Numbered from the stretch's first letter, positions 43,491 through 52,855 are shown. The stretch is DNA of 64,000 nt from Palsa-504 sp963808315 (GCA_963808315.1 CAWEFK010000033.1:186001-250000), one strand, 5' to 3'. Notes: generated from the letters alone by a model not told the origin. Program-made: numbers and translations.

Positions 43491-44360
43491 TCAGCGAGAG
43501 CGGAGCGGCTGCGGCTCGCTCGGCCGTGATGCACGCTCCACGGGCCCGGGGGCGTTGACCGCGGCGGGCAGCGCCGCTACGGCGCCCATCCTGAATCGTG
43601 AGTCCGGGGAGGACAATTGCAGGAATGCCACGTAGGCGGGCTGAAGAAATTCCTGGCCGTCGTCCCAGCCGAGCTCGAAGTAGCCTAGCTGGAGGTCGGT
43701 CACTTCGACCCGGCCCTCGGCGCCCGCGTAACGGCGGCGGACCTCATCGAGCGCCTCGCTCACGGGCCGCAGCCCTGACACAGGCGCGTGCACGTCTTCG
43801 ATCTCGCGCCAGAGGTGATCGATGCCGGTGAGCTGGCGTTCGTGGTCGAGGTAGACCACCGTCTTGCCGCCAGGCCCGACGGCGAAAAGACTATCCAGGG
43901 TCCGGCGGAATTCAACCCTCGCGCCGATGATCCGCTCGCTGTGGTTGGCGCCACCCCGTTCGGCCTGGGCGGCGTGCAGGAAGCGAACGCGCGCGAGGGC
44001 CAGCTCGGAAGGTTCGGCGACGTCGGAGCGCGCGATGGCGTCCAGGGCCAGCCGGGCTGCTTCCTCATCGGAGCTGCGGGGGGATTCCTGCCCGGCGTCT
44101 ACCTGCCAGCGCGTCGCATCTCGGTACTGCCAGCCGCCAGAACGGCGGAACAGCTGCAGTCCCCAGGCGGATCGTTCGGTGTAGGAGATGCTCCTGGCCT
44201 TGAGCGTGAAGGTGCCCGCCTCGACGGTCCCGCTCAGGCCAAAGCGAGTGCCCACCTGGCGGACGATCTCCTCGCTGACGTCCGGGCGGCGGAGCCGGTA
44301 GATGTTCAAGCCGCCCGGCAGCTCGATCCTGAATTCCTGCTCGATAATGACTTCAGCCAT
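43491..44360 (-). CDS. uncharacterised protein of the DUF6345 operon
   Basis: 289 residues from ATG 44360 (AGGAAAGG nine bases upstream; ATG 44369 is too close to it). The N-terminal 60 residues (IELPGGLNIYRLRRPDVSEE, IVRQVGTRFGLSGTVE) resemble the PepSY/YpeB-like module that often precedes DUF6345; the middle contains VVYLDHERQLTGIDHLWREI and a LGYFELGWDDGQEFLQPAYV strand region. No signal peptide or membrane helix. It lies 15 bp after the DUF6345 gene and is surely co-transcribed. Function unknown. Confidence 0.6.
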   Translation of the reverse strand: MAEVIIEQEFRIELPGGLNIYRLRRPDVSEEIVRQVGTRFGLSGTVEAGTFTLKARSISYTERSAWGLQLFRRSGGWQYRDATRWQVDAGQESPRSSDEEAARLALDAIARSDVAEPSELALARVRFLHAAQAERGGANHSERIIGARVEFRRTLDSLFAVGPGGKTVVYLDHERQLTGIDHLWREIEDVHAPVSGLRPVSEALDEVRRRYAGAEGRVEVTDLQLGYFELGWDDGQEFLQPAYVAFLQLSSPDSRFRMGAVAALPAAVNAPGPVERASRPSEPQPLRSR

Positions 44361-44375
44361 CGGAGGCATCCTTTC

Positions 44376-45068
44376 CTAGCTGTACCATTTCCACGCGATC
44401 CAGTTGGTGGCGGTCACGTCCCAGTTCACAAAGGGGATGCACTCGAAGTCCCGGCGGTAGATGGCCTCGCCTTGCGTCGCGCCAGCGGCGATGGCGATCG
44501 CCGTCTGGTCACCCCCGGAAGCGATCGCGTCGTCCAGCCACGCGCCGGACAATCCCGCTCCGGACGCGGCGGCGCTGCCGAAGCTGGCGCCCCTCCCGCC
44601 GTCGTCGTAGGCGAGGCCCACGAACCCGAAGACCAGGTGGACGCCCTGCATGGGACCGAACCATTCGACGATCGAGCCGACGCTTGTGTCCAGGACCAGG
44701 TCGCAGGTGTCGAAGACGACCCACTTGAGCGACTTAGCCCCCAGCGCCCACTGGTCCGAGGAGCCGATGCAGTCGTCGTGTTTGGCGGTGAATCCGATGC
44801 GATAGACGCTGCTCCAATTTCCGCCATGGTCGGCGAAGTAGCAGAAGTTGACGTTGTCGGACCAGTCGAGCGAGTCACCGCCGAAAGCGGGAGCACGGAA
44901 GTCTGTTTCCCATGCGTTGTCGTCGCCCCAGTTGAAAACGCTGGTGTTACCGGCCGACGCCATGGCACCGGCAAATCCCTCGGCGTCATTGGCCCGGTTA
45001 CCAAGATTGGCCTGCTTGCACGGACCAGAGAATGTGTTGATCCACTCCACTCCCGTCGTCACAGTCAA
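44376..45068 (-). CDS. DUF6345 protein, caspase/gingipain-like (clan CD) candidate
   Basis: 230 residues from a TTG at 45068, supported by a perfect AGGAGG seven bases upstream. The DUF6345 pattern is seen: TGVEWINTF, NDAEGFAGAM, FNWGDDNAWETDFR, VNFCYFADHGGNW. Two hydrophobic strands end in motifs of clan CD cysteine peptidases: His81-Gly82 (FCYFADHG) and Cys122 (LKWVVFDTCDL), followed by VHLVFGFVGLAYD. I infer a His-Cys dyad; the family is formally uncharacterised. No signal peptide. First gene of a two-gene operon. Confidence 0.65.
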   Translation of the reverse strand: MTVTTGVEWINTFSGPCKQANLGNRANDAEGFAGAMASAGNTSVFNWGDDNAWETDFRAPAFGGDSLDWSDNVNFCYFADHGGNWSSVYRIGFTAKHDDCIGSSDQWALGAKSLKWVVFDTCDLVLDTSVGSIVEWFGPMQGVHLVFGFVGLAYDDGGRGASFGSAAASGAGLSGAWLDDAIASGGDQTAIAIAAGATQGEAIYRRDFECIPFVNWDVTATNWIAWKWYS

Positions 45069-45308
45069 CGTCCTACCTCCTCATCGGATCGCGGGCGGAG
45101 GCCCCTATGCACATACGGAGCGCCGAGTCCGCGGCCTGATACAGCGGAGCCGGGATGCCGGTGTTGCGCGGGGACTGGATAGGGAGGATGGTGGGAGGTA
45201 CTGCTTTGAGGCATTTCGCGCCCGTCTGGACTAGGACGGGCCGTCCCAGGGTGTGGCGTTTAGCCAGCTGTCTCGCCGTAGGCGAGTTCCTGGGATGGGT
45301 CGTAGACG

Positions 45309-46052
45309 ATGGCCGATGCGAGCGCACCGGACGACATGGCGGCGAGCATCATGGAGATGCAAGCGCTGCTGCTTGGCACCGAGACCATTGAGGACTTCCT
45401 GGCCGAACTGGCCAACCTGGCGGTCGCGACGGTGAGTGAGGGGCTGTCGTGCGGGATCACGCTGCAGCCCAACGGGCGCCCGCTCACGGTGGCCTCCACG
45501 GACGCGCTGGCGGCGCAGGTGGACGAGGTGCAGTACGGCCTGGATCAGGGGCCGTGCCTGCACGCGCTGCGCACCGGCCTCCTAGTGTCCATTGTGGATC
45601 TGGCCAGCGACCAGCGCTGGGCCGGCTACGCGGCATTGGCCCTTCAGCACGGGATCCGGTCCTCGCTGTCGCTCCCGCTCAGCAACGGCAGCGTGACCAT
45701 CGGCGCCTTCAACCTGTATTCGCGGGCGGCCGGCTCCTTCGGGCCGCTGGCGACGAGCCGCGCCGAGCGTTTCGCGCAGAACGCCTCGGGGGCACTGTCG
45801 ATCGCGGTCAGGCTGGCCGACCACGTCGCCCTCACCGACCAGCTGCGCGCCTCGCTGGCCTCCCGCGCGGTCATCGACCAGGCGATCGGCGTGCTCATGG
45901 GGCAACGGCGGATCTCCGCCGCCGAAGCGTTCGCGATCTTGCGCACGACGTCGCAGAACCGCAACGTCAAACTCCAGGCCTTCGCGGCCCAGATCGTCGA
46001 GGGCGCCAGCGGTCAGCCACCACTGCGGCCCCCCTTCGAACCGCCCCGCTGA
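45309..46052 (+). CDS. GAF and ANTAR domain-containing regulator
   Basis: 247 residues from ATG 45309. GAF domain about 20-170 (SCGITLQPNGRPLTVASTDA, YGLDQGPCLHALRTGLLVSI, HGIRSSLSLPLSNGSVTIGA), then the ANTAR RNA-binding domain (ALTDQLRASLASRAVIDQAI, GVLMGQRRISAAEAFAILRT). ANTAR proteins bind tandem hairpins in nascent RNA and block termination; the GAF part senses a ligand or light/redox cue. The 240-bp upstream gap holds no gene. Confidence 0.88.
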   Translation: MADASAPDDMAASIMEMQALLLGTETIEDFLAELANLAVATVSEGLSCGITLQPNGRPLTVASTDALAAQVDEVQYGLDQGPCLHALRTGLLVSIVDLASDQRWAGYAALALQHGIRSSLSLPLSNGSVTIGAFNLYSRAAGSFGPLATSRAERFAQNASGALSIAVRLADHVALTDQLRASLASRAVIDQAIGVLMGQRRISAAEAFAILRTTSQNRNVKLQAFAAQIVEGASGQPPLRPPFEPPR

Positions 46053-46063
46053 CGCGCCCGCCC

Positions 46064-46108
46064 CTGCGGGCGAGCCGGGGCTGCGGGCGAGCCGGGACTG
46101 CGGGCAAG
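46064..46108. repeat. tandem 17-bp repeat, 2.6 copies
   Basis: CTGCGGGCGAGCCGGGG (46064-46080), CTGCGGGCGAGCCGGGA (46081-46097), then CTGCGGGCAAG. It lies just after the GAF-ANTAR stop, in the same position relative to a gene end as the repeats after argG and the aminotransferase. Confidence 0.7.
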
Positions 46109-46225
46109 TACGCCAAATGTCCCGAACTGTCGGTAATCTTACGCAGACTTAGTGTGAGACTAGGCATGTCAGGAGGCTGCTGATGCCTTAAGGTTCTATT
46201 CATATCCAGCGTGTGGTCCTGAGAC

Positions 46226-46690
46226 GTGGCCTACGCAGTCGAGTGGATCAGACAGCAGCGGGAGACTGTCTTGGACTCGATGGCTTTGTTGATCAACTCA
46301 CATAGGTGCGGACGTTGCCTGGTGGTGAACGTCAGCGGGAACGTCGGAGCAGGCACCGCAGGGCTGCTCGATGCCGAGCTTCGCGGCACCTTAGCTCGCG
46401 ACCTGCTGCTGATCGCGGTGAACCTGACCGAGGCGGTCCTGGCCGACGCCGCCGCCCTGGATGTGCTGACCGGCATGCACCACCGCGCGTTCGTGGCCGG
46501 CAAGGTGTTCATGGTGGTCGCGCCCGACCCCCAGGCCTACGAGACGATGCGGGTCAACGGGCTGCACCGGTCGCTGCTTGTCTTTACCACCGTCGCCGAA
46601 TTCAACACCTGGAACGGCACCCCAAGCACCGAGCCGGATGGCGGGTGCCCGCACGTGCGGACTGCCGGATCACTCGTGGCCGGGACCTGA
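46226..46690 (+). CDS. STAS-domain protein (anti-sigma factor antagonist)
   Basis: 154 residues from GTG 46226; a later in-frame TTG is possible. STAS core: RCLVVNVSGNVGAGTAGLLD, LLLIAVNLTEAVLADAAALD (the phosphorylatable Ser/Thr region appears as ADAAAL, lacking a clear Ser) and GKVFMVVAPDPQAYETMRVN. It is a likely partner of the RsbW-like kinase 2.7 kb upstream. The absence of a Ser in the usual 'DSS' loop suggests a non-phosphorylated variant. Confidence 0.65.
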   Translation: MAYAVEWIRQQRETVLDSMALLINSHRCGRCLVVNVSGNVGAGTAGLLDAELRGTLARDLLLIAVNLTEAVLADAAALDVLTGMHHRAFVAGKVFMVVAPDPQAYETMRVNGLHRSLLVFTTVAEFNTWNGTPSTEPDGGCPHVRTAGSLVAGT

Positions 46691-46698
46691 GCCGCGCG

Positions 46699-47610
46699 TT
46701 AGTGCGCCATCATCTCCGGATCGATCGGGCCCCACTTGTTGGCGGCCCCGGGGCTCGGCTCCCAGACCTGGGGTACCTGCGGCCAGCGCTCGTGCCACGG
46801 GCGGGGCTGGAACTGCCCGGTCCCCTCGTCGTAGATGATGTCGATCTCGGTGAACAGTTCCACCAGGTTGCCGTCGGGGTCGTGGTGGTAGGTGAAGATG
46901 TTGTGGCCTGCGCCGTGACGGCCCGGTCCCCATTGCAGCCGGATATCCCGGCTGGCCAGGTGGTCGAGCGCGTCCTTCAGGTGCACGATGTCGCGCATCT
47001 CGAAGGCGACGTGGAACAAGCCGTGCTTGGAGACACTGCGCATCAGGTTGATGGCGTGATGATCGGCGTTGCAGCGCAGGAACGTGAAGAAGTCGCCGAT
47101 GGTGTCGGACCACCGGAAGCCGAGCACGTCGGTATAAAAGCTCTGCGCGCCTTCGAGGTCCTCCACGTACGACGCGATGTGGCCGAGCTTGGTCGGCCTG
47201 ATGCCCAGCGCGGTCGGTCCCCCGCTGGCCTCCTGGCCCTGGTAGAGGTAGATCGGCGTCCCGGTTTCCGGCTCAGGAAGCGCAAGCGCGGCGCGGATCT
47301 CGGGTTGAGGGTCCGAGCGCAGCTCGGCGGCGATACCCATTTTCTCCAGGTCGCGCTGGACATCGGTGAGCGATCCGGCTACCTCGAAGCCGACCGCGGC
47401 CCGGCCGTCGCGCTCGCCCTGGGCGACGATCACGCAGTGATGGTCGACACCGGTGGTGAGGTAAGTCGCAGATCCGGAGCGTTCGGTGACGACAAGGTCT
47501 AGCGCGTCCTGGTAGTAATGCACGAGCCGTTCCGGATCGGGGGTGCGGACCTCGTAGAACCCGGGCCTGGTGACGGGCGCCGGAGCACGGTTGGCCGAGC
47601 TTGTCGTCAT
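46699..47610 (-). CDS. catechol 2,3-dioxygenase-type extradiol dioxygenase (two-domain VOC)
   Basis: 303 residues from ATG 47610. Two VOC halves; the Fe(II) ligands lie in KLGHIASYVEDL, HGLFHVAFEMRD and DPDGNLVELFTEID, and the conserved His and Tyr of the pocket in HNIFTYHHDPDG. N-terminal FYEVRTPDPERLVHYYQDAL. It cleaves catechol-type rings meta to the hydroxyls. The start overlaps the stop of the upstream membrane hydrolase (ATGA), so the two are coupled. Confidence 0.85.
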   Translation of the reverse strand: MTTSSANRAPAPVTRPGFYEVRTPDPERLVHYYQDALDLVVTERSGSATYLTTGVDHHCVIVAQGERDGRAAVGFEVAGSLTDVQRDLEKMGIAAELRSDPQPEIRAALALPEPETGTPIYLYQGQEASGGPTALGIRPTKLGHIASYVEDLEGAQSFYTDVLGFRWSDTIGDFFTFLRCNADHHAINLMRSVSKHGLFHVAFEMRDIVHLKDALDHLASRDIRLQWGPGRHGAGHNIFTYHHDPDGNLVELFTEIDIIYDEGTGQFQPRPWHERWPQVPQVWEPSPGAANKWGPIDPEMMAH

Positions 47611-50018
47611 ACGCCTGCTCCTAGGTTAGCTCTCGCCCGTCTGACCGCCTGGTGTCCCGATTCTACGGCGGCGACCTGGTTGATCTTTTTCCAGACCCGA
47701 GGGTCGGCCCAGTAACCGGAATGGCCCTGCGGGGAGGGTACGGCCTGCCCGTACAGGTAATAGCACTCCTCCGGGTCAAGCAGGCCGCGATCCACCAGGC
47801 TGCCGCCGGCCCGGGATAGGTCCCCGGCCACCGGACCGCCGATGGGATCGGTCGGATAGTAGAAGTTGAGCCAGTCGTTCAGCTGCGCTTCACCGCCTGG
47901 CTCAAGCGGCTCGAGCAGGTCAAGGTCGAAGTAGGCAGGAAACCCCCAGCTGTAGAGCTTGCATACCGGTGAGCCGAACGTGACCAGCGCCGGGTAGTCG
48001 CCTTCTGGGCGGCAGCCGGGCTGGACGAGCGCCGCGGTCGCGAGCACCGCGCCCTGGCTGTGCGCGACCAGCACGACCCGGCCGCCGCTGTCGTGCAGCC
48101 ACCACATCCGGCGTTGCAGCTCGGGCACCGCCCGTTCGGTATAACAGGGGGGCGAGAGCGGGTGGTAGGACCGCGGCCAGAAGGTGCCGACATCCCACAG
48201 GACCCCCATCGTGCGCCGTTTAGCGGGGTCGTTCCAGGCCGAGTGCAGGAAGGCCATCATCGCCGGCAGCACCAGGCCGGCGACGACGACGCCGAGGTTG
48301 CGGATGACCTCCGGCGGCTGGACGTGCAGCCGCCACACGCACAGGGCCATGGCCAGCTGGGCACCGATGATGCCCCACAGCAGCCAGGTGACGTCGTGCG
48401 GTGCGCGGCCAAGGAACTGCGCCCGGGCGACCGTCTGCTCCCAGCCCTGGCTCTGGCCGTCGTCGCCGGACACGTTCCCGGACGGAGCGAACGGAGGGAG
48501 CCCGGACCAGTACCAGTAGCGGCGTGGCTCGGTCAGCGGGGTCCTGAAGGCCGCGGCCTGCTCCTGGTAGTCCCTGGCCATCTCGCCCGGCAGCCGACGG
48601 GTCCCCAGCCACCGGAGGGCCTCGGTCAGCCCGAACGCGAGGACGGCGAGCACGGCGGCCCACGCCAGCAGCGGAACCCCCGACGTGACCACGGCGGGGA
48701 GGTAGATCTTGCCCTGCGGCCGCGAAAGCGCATCGGCCGCGTTGCCGGTCACCGGGCCCACCAGGTGCGCCACCCAGATCTCCGCGGCGAGCATGAGGAT
48801 ATTCAGCGTGACGAACCCGAGCATCAGCGTGACCCAGGGGCCGCCGGTCAGGGCTCCCCGGCCGCCGGGCAGGCCGAGCACCATGGAGATCAGCGCGACG
48901 GCCAGGACCACCGCGATCGCCAGCGTCGTCCACCCGGTCACGCTGGCCAGCCCGGGCAATTCCGCGGCCCGAGGCCGTCCTCCGCCCGGTTGCAGCCAGG
49001 CGAAAAGGCCGGCCGCGATCAGGGCCACCCCGGCCGGCCCGAGCAAGAACCGCAGCCGGCCACGCAGGTCATCGGTCAGCGCGTCCAGGGCGTCGAGGCC
49101 GACATAGGCGGCCCCGACGGCGACCGTGCCTGCGCCCAGGCCTATCGCCGTCCACCCCAAGGCGATGACATGCGGTGATCCGGTGAGCGCCGTGGTGGTG
49201 ACACCGAGCACGATCGCCAGGAATCCCGCGACCACGGCGAGGTGCAGCCAGGTGACAAGCTTGACGCTGGCCTCGCCATCCCAGAATTCGTTGTCGGCCA
49301 GGCCGGCCTTGAGTGCGGCCGCGGTGACCAGGCGGGGCTTTTCCTTGTGCTCGGCGGTCACCTGGTAGGGCGGCCGCACGGCTTCGTACCGCCATGTCCT
49401 GCTGGCCAGCCAGACCAGCGCCAGCACCACCAGCACCGGTACCAGGACCCCGAGCATGACCTGGCGGGCCGGATGGCCGACGATGAAATGCCAGCCCAGC
49501 GACGCGAGCCACCACTGATGGCGGGCGAGCCCGCCCCGCGTCGTCTGGTAAGCGAGGACGTCCGCGCTGATCATCACCGCGATGAGGGCCGCGTTCACCG
49601 TCAGCGCGAGGGCACCCAGCCCGGCGGCCAGCCGGTGCAGCCGGAACCGCCAGCTGGAGTTGCGGGTCTTGGTCGAGCACATCCAGCCCGCCAGGTTGGC
49701 GAACAGGAACGGCAGCAGCGTCAGCCACAGGACCCGGAGCTTGCTCTGCGAGGTGAGGCCGCCCCACGAATAGACCTCCACGTGCCGGTCCACATCCAGG
49801 CTCGCGGCCCGGTCCCCGGCGCTGGCGACGTGGTCCGAGGTGCGGTAGAAACCCGCGATCGAATCGCCGCTGGCCTGCTCGGGAGCCAGGTCGCCGAGGA
49901 TCGCGTCCGGCGGCGTCCCGCCGACACCGTGCACGCGCAGTTCGGTCACGCCGTCGCACGCGGCCAGCACCGGAAGCTGGACACTCGGCAATGCCGCGGA
50001 ATGTCGAGGAATGGGCAT
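47607..50018 (-). CDS. polytopic membrane alpha/beta-hydrolase-like protein
   Basis: 803 residues from ATG 50018, placed by GGAGGT nine bases upstream. The N-terminus (TELRVHGVGGTPPDAILGD) has an HGxGG oxyanion-like loop at about residue 30. About ten to twelve membrane helices follow (for example VTWLHLAVVAGFLAIVLGVT). A C-terminal soluble part has GGRVVLVAHSQGAVLATAAL with candidate nucleophile Ser654, Asp724 in FYYPTDPIGG and His766 in SPQGHSGYW. The pieces of one hydrolase fold thus seem separated by a membrane domain. It probably acts on lipids or envelope material. Coupled to the extradiol dioxygenase by a 4-bp overlap. Confidence 0.7.
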   Translation of the reverse strand: MPIPRHSAALPSVQLPVLAACDGVTELRVHGVGGTPPDAILGDLAPEQASGDSIAGFYRTSDHVASAGDRAASLDVDRHVEVYSWGGLTSQSKLRVLWLTLLPFLFANLAGWMCSTKTRNSSWRFRLHRLAAGLGALALTVNAALIAVMISADVLAYQTTRGGLARHQWWLASLGWHFIVGHPARQVMLGVLVPVLVVLALVWLASRTWRYEAVRPPYQVTAEHKEKPRLVTAAALKAGLADNEFWDGEASVKLVTWLHLAVVAGFLAIVLGVTTTALTGSPHVIALGWTAIGLGAGTVAVGAAYVGLDALDALTDDLRGRLRFLLGPAGVALIAAGLFAWLQPGGGRPRAAELPGLASVTGWTTLAIAVVLAVALISMVLGLPGGRGALTGGPWVTLMLGFVTLNILMLAAEIWVAHLVGPVTGNAADALSRPQGKIYLPAVVTSGVPLLAWAAVLAVLAFGLTEALRWLGTRRLPGEMARDYQEQAAAFRTPLTEPRRYWYWSGLPPFAPSGNVSGDDGQSQGWEQTVARAQFLGRAPHDVTWLLWGIIGAQLAMALCVWRLHVQPPEVIRNLGVVVAGLVLPAMMAFLHSAWNDPAKRRTMGVLWDVGTFWPRSYHPLSPPCYTERAVPELQRRMWWLHDSGGRVVLVAHSQGAVLATAALVQPGCRPEGDYPALVTFGSPVCKLYSWGFPAYFDLDLLEPLEPGGEAQLNDWLNFYYPTDPIGGPVAGDLSRAGGSLVDRGLLDPEECYYLYGQAVPSPQGHSGYWADPRVWKKINQVAAVESGHQAVRRARANLGAGV

Positions 50019-50111
50019 GTTCGAAACCTCCACGCCAAGGTCGGTAACCAAGCTGCATAGTCGGAGCACCGATGCTCCGCAGTTGATACAGCTAGGCCCG
50101 CATTTGTGGCC

Positions 50112-51002
50112 TCAGGTCAGGAGGGAGTGCAGGGCCGGGGCCAGGGCTGCCATTCCGTCCCAGTACGGTGATGCCTCGACGGCCCGGGCGAAAAGCCAGC
50201 GCAGGATCCGGCTGAGATCGAGATCGAGCAGGCTCGCCATCCGGGCGGCGAGGGCTCCGGCGTCGGCCCCCTGCCGGAACACCCCGTTGAAGATGTGCTG
50301 GGTCACGTCGTAGGCGGGGTCTCCGACGAAAGGCTTCGGGTCGATGGCGAGCCACGGCTCGCGTCCGGCGGCCAGGACATTGCCGGCGTGCAGATCGGTG
50401 TGCAAGAGCAGGGCATCGCCGCCGCCGCGCGGGAGCTCACGGAGCAGCCGGATGCCTTCCCTGGCCAGCGGCGCCTCCAGGCAGCTCCGTTCGGCTGGGC
50501 TCCGCTGCTGGTACCGGGTGGCCCAGTAGTCGCACATATCCGACAGAGGCCTGAAGCCGTAGCCAGGAGGGGGCGTCAGCCACAGGCGCCGCAGCAGGCC
50601 GGCGATCACGAGATCGTGCTCTTCGGCAGGCCGGGCCCGCAGCTGTGTCCCCGGGCGGCACCGCTCGAGGAGAAGCACCGTCGCCTCCTTTAGCTCGTTG
50701 ACCTGGCACAGACGTATTGCCCCGGCTCCGTCCCAGGTCCGGAGGGCGTCGGCCTCATGCAGGGCTTCCGGGTGCGGCCAGCCGACCTTGAGCGCGAGGT
50801 CTGTGCCCGCAGCGTCGCGGGCCGGGGCCACCCAGGCGGTCTCGCCGCCAGGAAGGAAGGGGTCGCCCAGCTCGAGCTGCCAGTCGGCGGCGATCCTCGC
50901 GACCAGCGCCGGCAGCCCGGCGAGCCAGCCGCCGCGTCCCTGCCTGGCCGCCGCCCGCACCAGGTCATCGGGGATTACGAAACCTTCAGCCATGCCGGCC
51001 AT
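50112..51002 (-). CDS. aminoglycoside phosphotransferase family kinase, APH(6)-like
   Basis: 296 residues from ATG 51002 (ATG 50993 also possible; no strong ribosome-binding site). Kinase-like motifs: ALKVGWPHPEALHEADALRT (ATP-binding Lys), Brenner motif LLLHTDLHAGNVLAAG (catalytic Asp) and AIDPKPFVGDPAYDVTQHIF (Mg-binding Asp). The sequence follows the streptomycin-6-phosphotransferase branch. Chromosomal members in actinomycetes may be self-protective or act on other metabolites; resistance is not shown. Confidence 0.8.
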   Translation of the reverse strand: MAGMAEGFVIPDDLVRAAARQGRGGWLAGLPALVARIAADWQLELGDPFLPGGETAWVAPARDAAGTDLALKVGWPHPEALHEADALRTWDGAGAIRLCQVNELKEATVLLLERCRPGTQLRARPAEEHDLVIAGLLRRLWLTPPPGYGFRPLSDMCDYWATRYQQRSPAERSCLEAPLAREGIRLLRELPRGGGDALLLHTDLHAGNVLAAGREPWLAIDPKPFVGDPAYDVTQHIFNGVFRQGADAGALAARMASLLDLDLSRILRWLFARAVEASPYWDGMAALAPALHSLLT

Positions 51003-51497
51003 TCTCGTGCCTGGAAGCGCCCGCGTGTCTGACGCCAGCCAGCTTCCGGGCCGCCCGGCGTCCGGGCGGGAGCCGGTGTGGCCGGGGTGCCCGGACCCGC
51101 AGGAGCCTCCGGCCCGCTGGCCCGTCCGCCACCGCGCGAGCAGGCCGGCCACCCCCGCCACCGCGCGAGCAGGCCTGGCCACCTCCGCCACCGGACAAAC
51201 GCGGCAATCCGGACCTTGTCCAGGAATTCGAATTATTGTGGATACTTGCTTACCCTATAGGGGTAGTACTGATCCACGATCACAGCGGGCGCGGGCTGGG
51301 GGCCGGGTGGTTGAGACAGCCGGGGCGCGCGAGGCCAGCGGGATTAGGCAGGCGGCGTGCTGCTTCAGCCACCGTCCGGCTGACGAGATTCCCCTGGGCA
51401 GGCGATTGACCTGATGCGTGGTGCACAACCAGGCAGACCCCGCCCGCGCCGGATAGCGTCTCGCTCGTGCTGGCCGCCCGGGAAGTAGGTTGTCCAG
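51003..51497. other. intergenic region with hairpin and tandem repeat
   Basis: No supported gene in 495 bp. It contains a perfect 8-bp stem with 3-nt loop (CCGCCCGG-CGT-CCGGGCGG, 51051-51069), a 29-bp tandem repeat (51126-51192) and a short AT-richer segment around 51225-51260. The last part probably holds the promoter of the MFS gene. Confidence 0.5.
51126..51192. repeat. 29-bp tandem repeat, about 2.3 copies
   Basis: CCGCCACCGCGCGAGCAGG occurs at 51126 and again at 51155, each followed by a GGCCACC-type tail, with a third partial CCGCCACC start at 51185. Non-coding by composition. Confidence 0.6.
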
Positions 51498-52806
51498 ATG
51501 GGCAACGAGCGTCATACCCGCAGCGGCCCGGCCGGCGGGCAGGCTCGGCTGGGGCGGGATTTCTGGTTCTACTTCAGCGGGCAGGCCGTCTCCCAGCTGG
51601 GCGGCTCGTTCACCATCTTCGCGTTGCCGCTCTTGGTGTTCAAGCTCACGCACTCCGCCACGAACCTGGCGTTGACCACCGTCGCGGAGTTCGTGCCGTA
51701 CGTGCTGTTCGGCCTGCTGGTCGGCGCGGTCATGGACCGGTTCGACCGCAAGCGTCTCATGCTGGGCAGTGACATCGCCCAGGCGCTCGTGATCGCCGTG
51801 ATCCCGGTCCTGGCCCTCGGCGGGTTGCTGCGGGTCACGGACATCTACGCGGTGACCTTCGTGCAGTCGACGCTCGGGATCATCTTCAACTGCGGGGAGT
51901 TCGCGGCCATCCCCTCGCTCGTCGGCGAGCAGGAACTGGTCACGGCCAACGCTCGCATCATGGCGACGAACAACGCCGGCCAGATCCTCGGTCCCGGGAT
52001 CGCCGGCGCGCTGGTGGCTTTCGTGCCTGTGCCCGACCTCCTGTTCGTGGACGCCGGTTCCTTTCTCGTCTCGTCGGGCTGCCTGGCCCTGATCCGCCGC
52101 AGCTTCAACGCCGCCACGCCGGCCGCCGCCCGGCGGCTCACCGATCCGGGCCCTGCTCGCCGACGTGCGGGAGGGCCTGGCCTATGTGTGGTCCAACCCG
52201 CTGCTGCGCTCCATCTCGGTCATGATGGCCCTGATCAACTTCGTCGCCGTGACGGCCGACTCCCAGCTCGTCCTGTTCGCCCGGCGCGCCCTGCACGCCT
52301 CCAACTCCGAGATCGGCTTCCTCTATGCCGCTGGTGCCGCCGGCGTCGTCGCGGTCAGTCTGGTGGCCGGGCCGATCCGCCGGCGTCTCTCCTTCACCGT
52401 CACCGCCCTCGGCGCCCTCGTCGTCACCGGGGTGACCATGACCGCCATGGCCCTGGCCGGCTCCTACGCGGCCGCACTGATCCTGTGGGCGGCGTCATCG
52501 GGCTTTGGCCTGTTGTTCAACATCAACACCGGCGCCCTGCGCCAGGCGATCGTACCGCCCCAGCTTTACGGGCGGGTGGTCAGCGTCGCCCAGGTCCTGG
52601 CCTGGTCGGCCATCCCCCTCGGGTCGCTCGCCGGGGCGGCCGCCATCAACCTGAGCGGGAGTGTCGCCGGCGTCTACGCCGTCACCGGCGGTCTCATCGC
52701 CGCCATCGCCCTTGCCTTCGCCTTCAGCCCCGTCGCACACGGGGACCGCTACCTCGCCGAGGCCGCCGCGCGGCGGGCCGGGTCCGCGGGCGGCGCGGCA
52801 GGGTGA
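51498..52806 (+). CDS. MFS transporter, macrolide-efflux-like (MFS_3), one frame shift
   Basis: About 436 residues from ATG 51498. First half: DFWFYFSGQAVSQLGGSFTI, GLLVGAVMDRFDRKRLMLGS (motif A), ATNNAGQILGPGIAGALVAF. After a shift near 52143: REGLAYVWSNPLLRSISVMM (the typical linker-to-TM7 block), RRALHASNSEIGFLYAAGAA, LFNINTGALRQAIVPPQLYG and RVVSVAQVLAWSAIPLGSLA. Twelve helices once joined. It exports drugs or metabolites; specificity unknown. Confidence 0.8.
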
Positions 52807-52855
52807 GGGCGGGCTCATTCGACCTGGTGACGGCCGGTGAGGCCATACTGACCAG

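Noticed and set aside
50112..51002. Acquired antibiotic-resistance gene
   Set aside because: Motifs place it in the APH(6)-like group, but there is no mobile context and actinomycete chromosomes carry many such kinases of unknown substrate.
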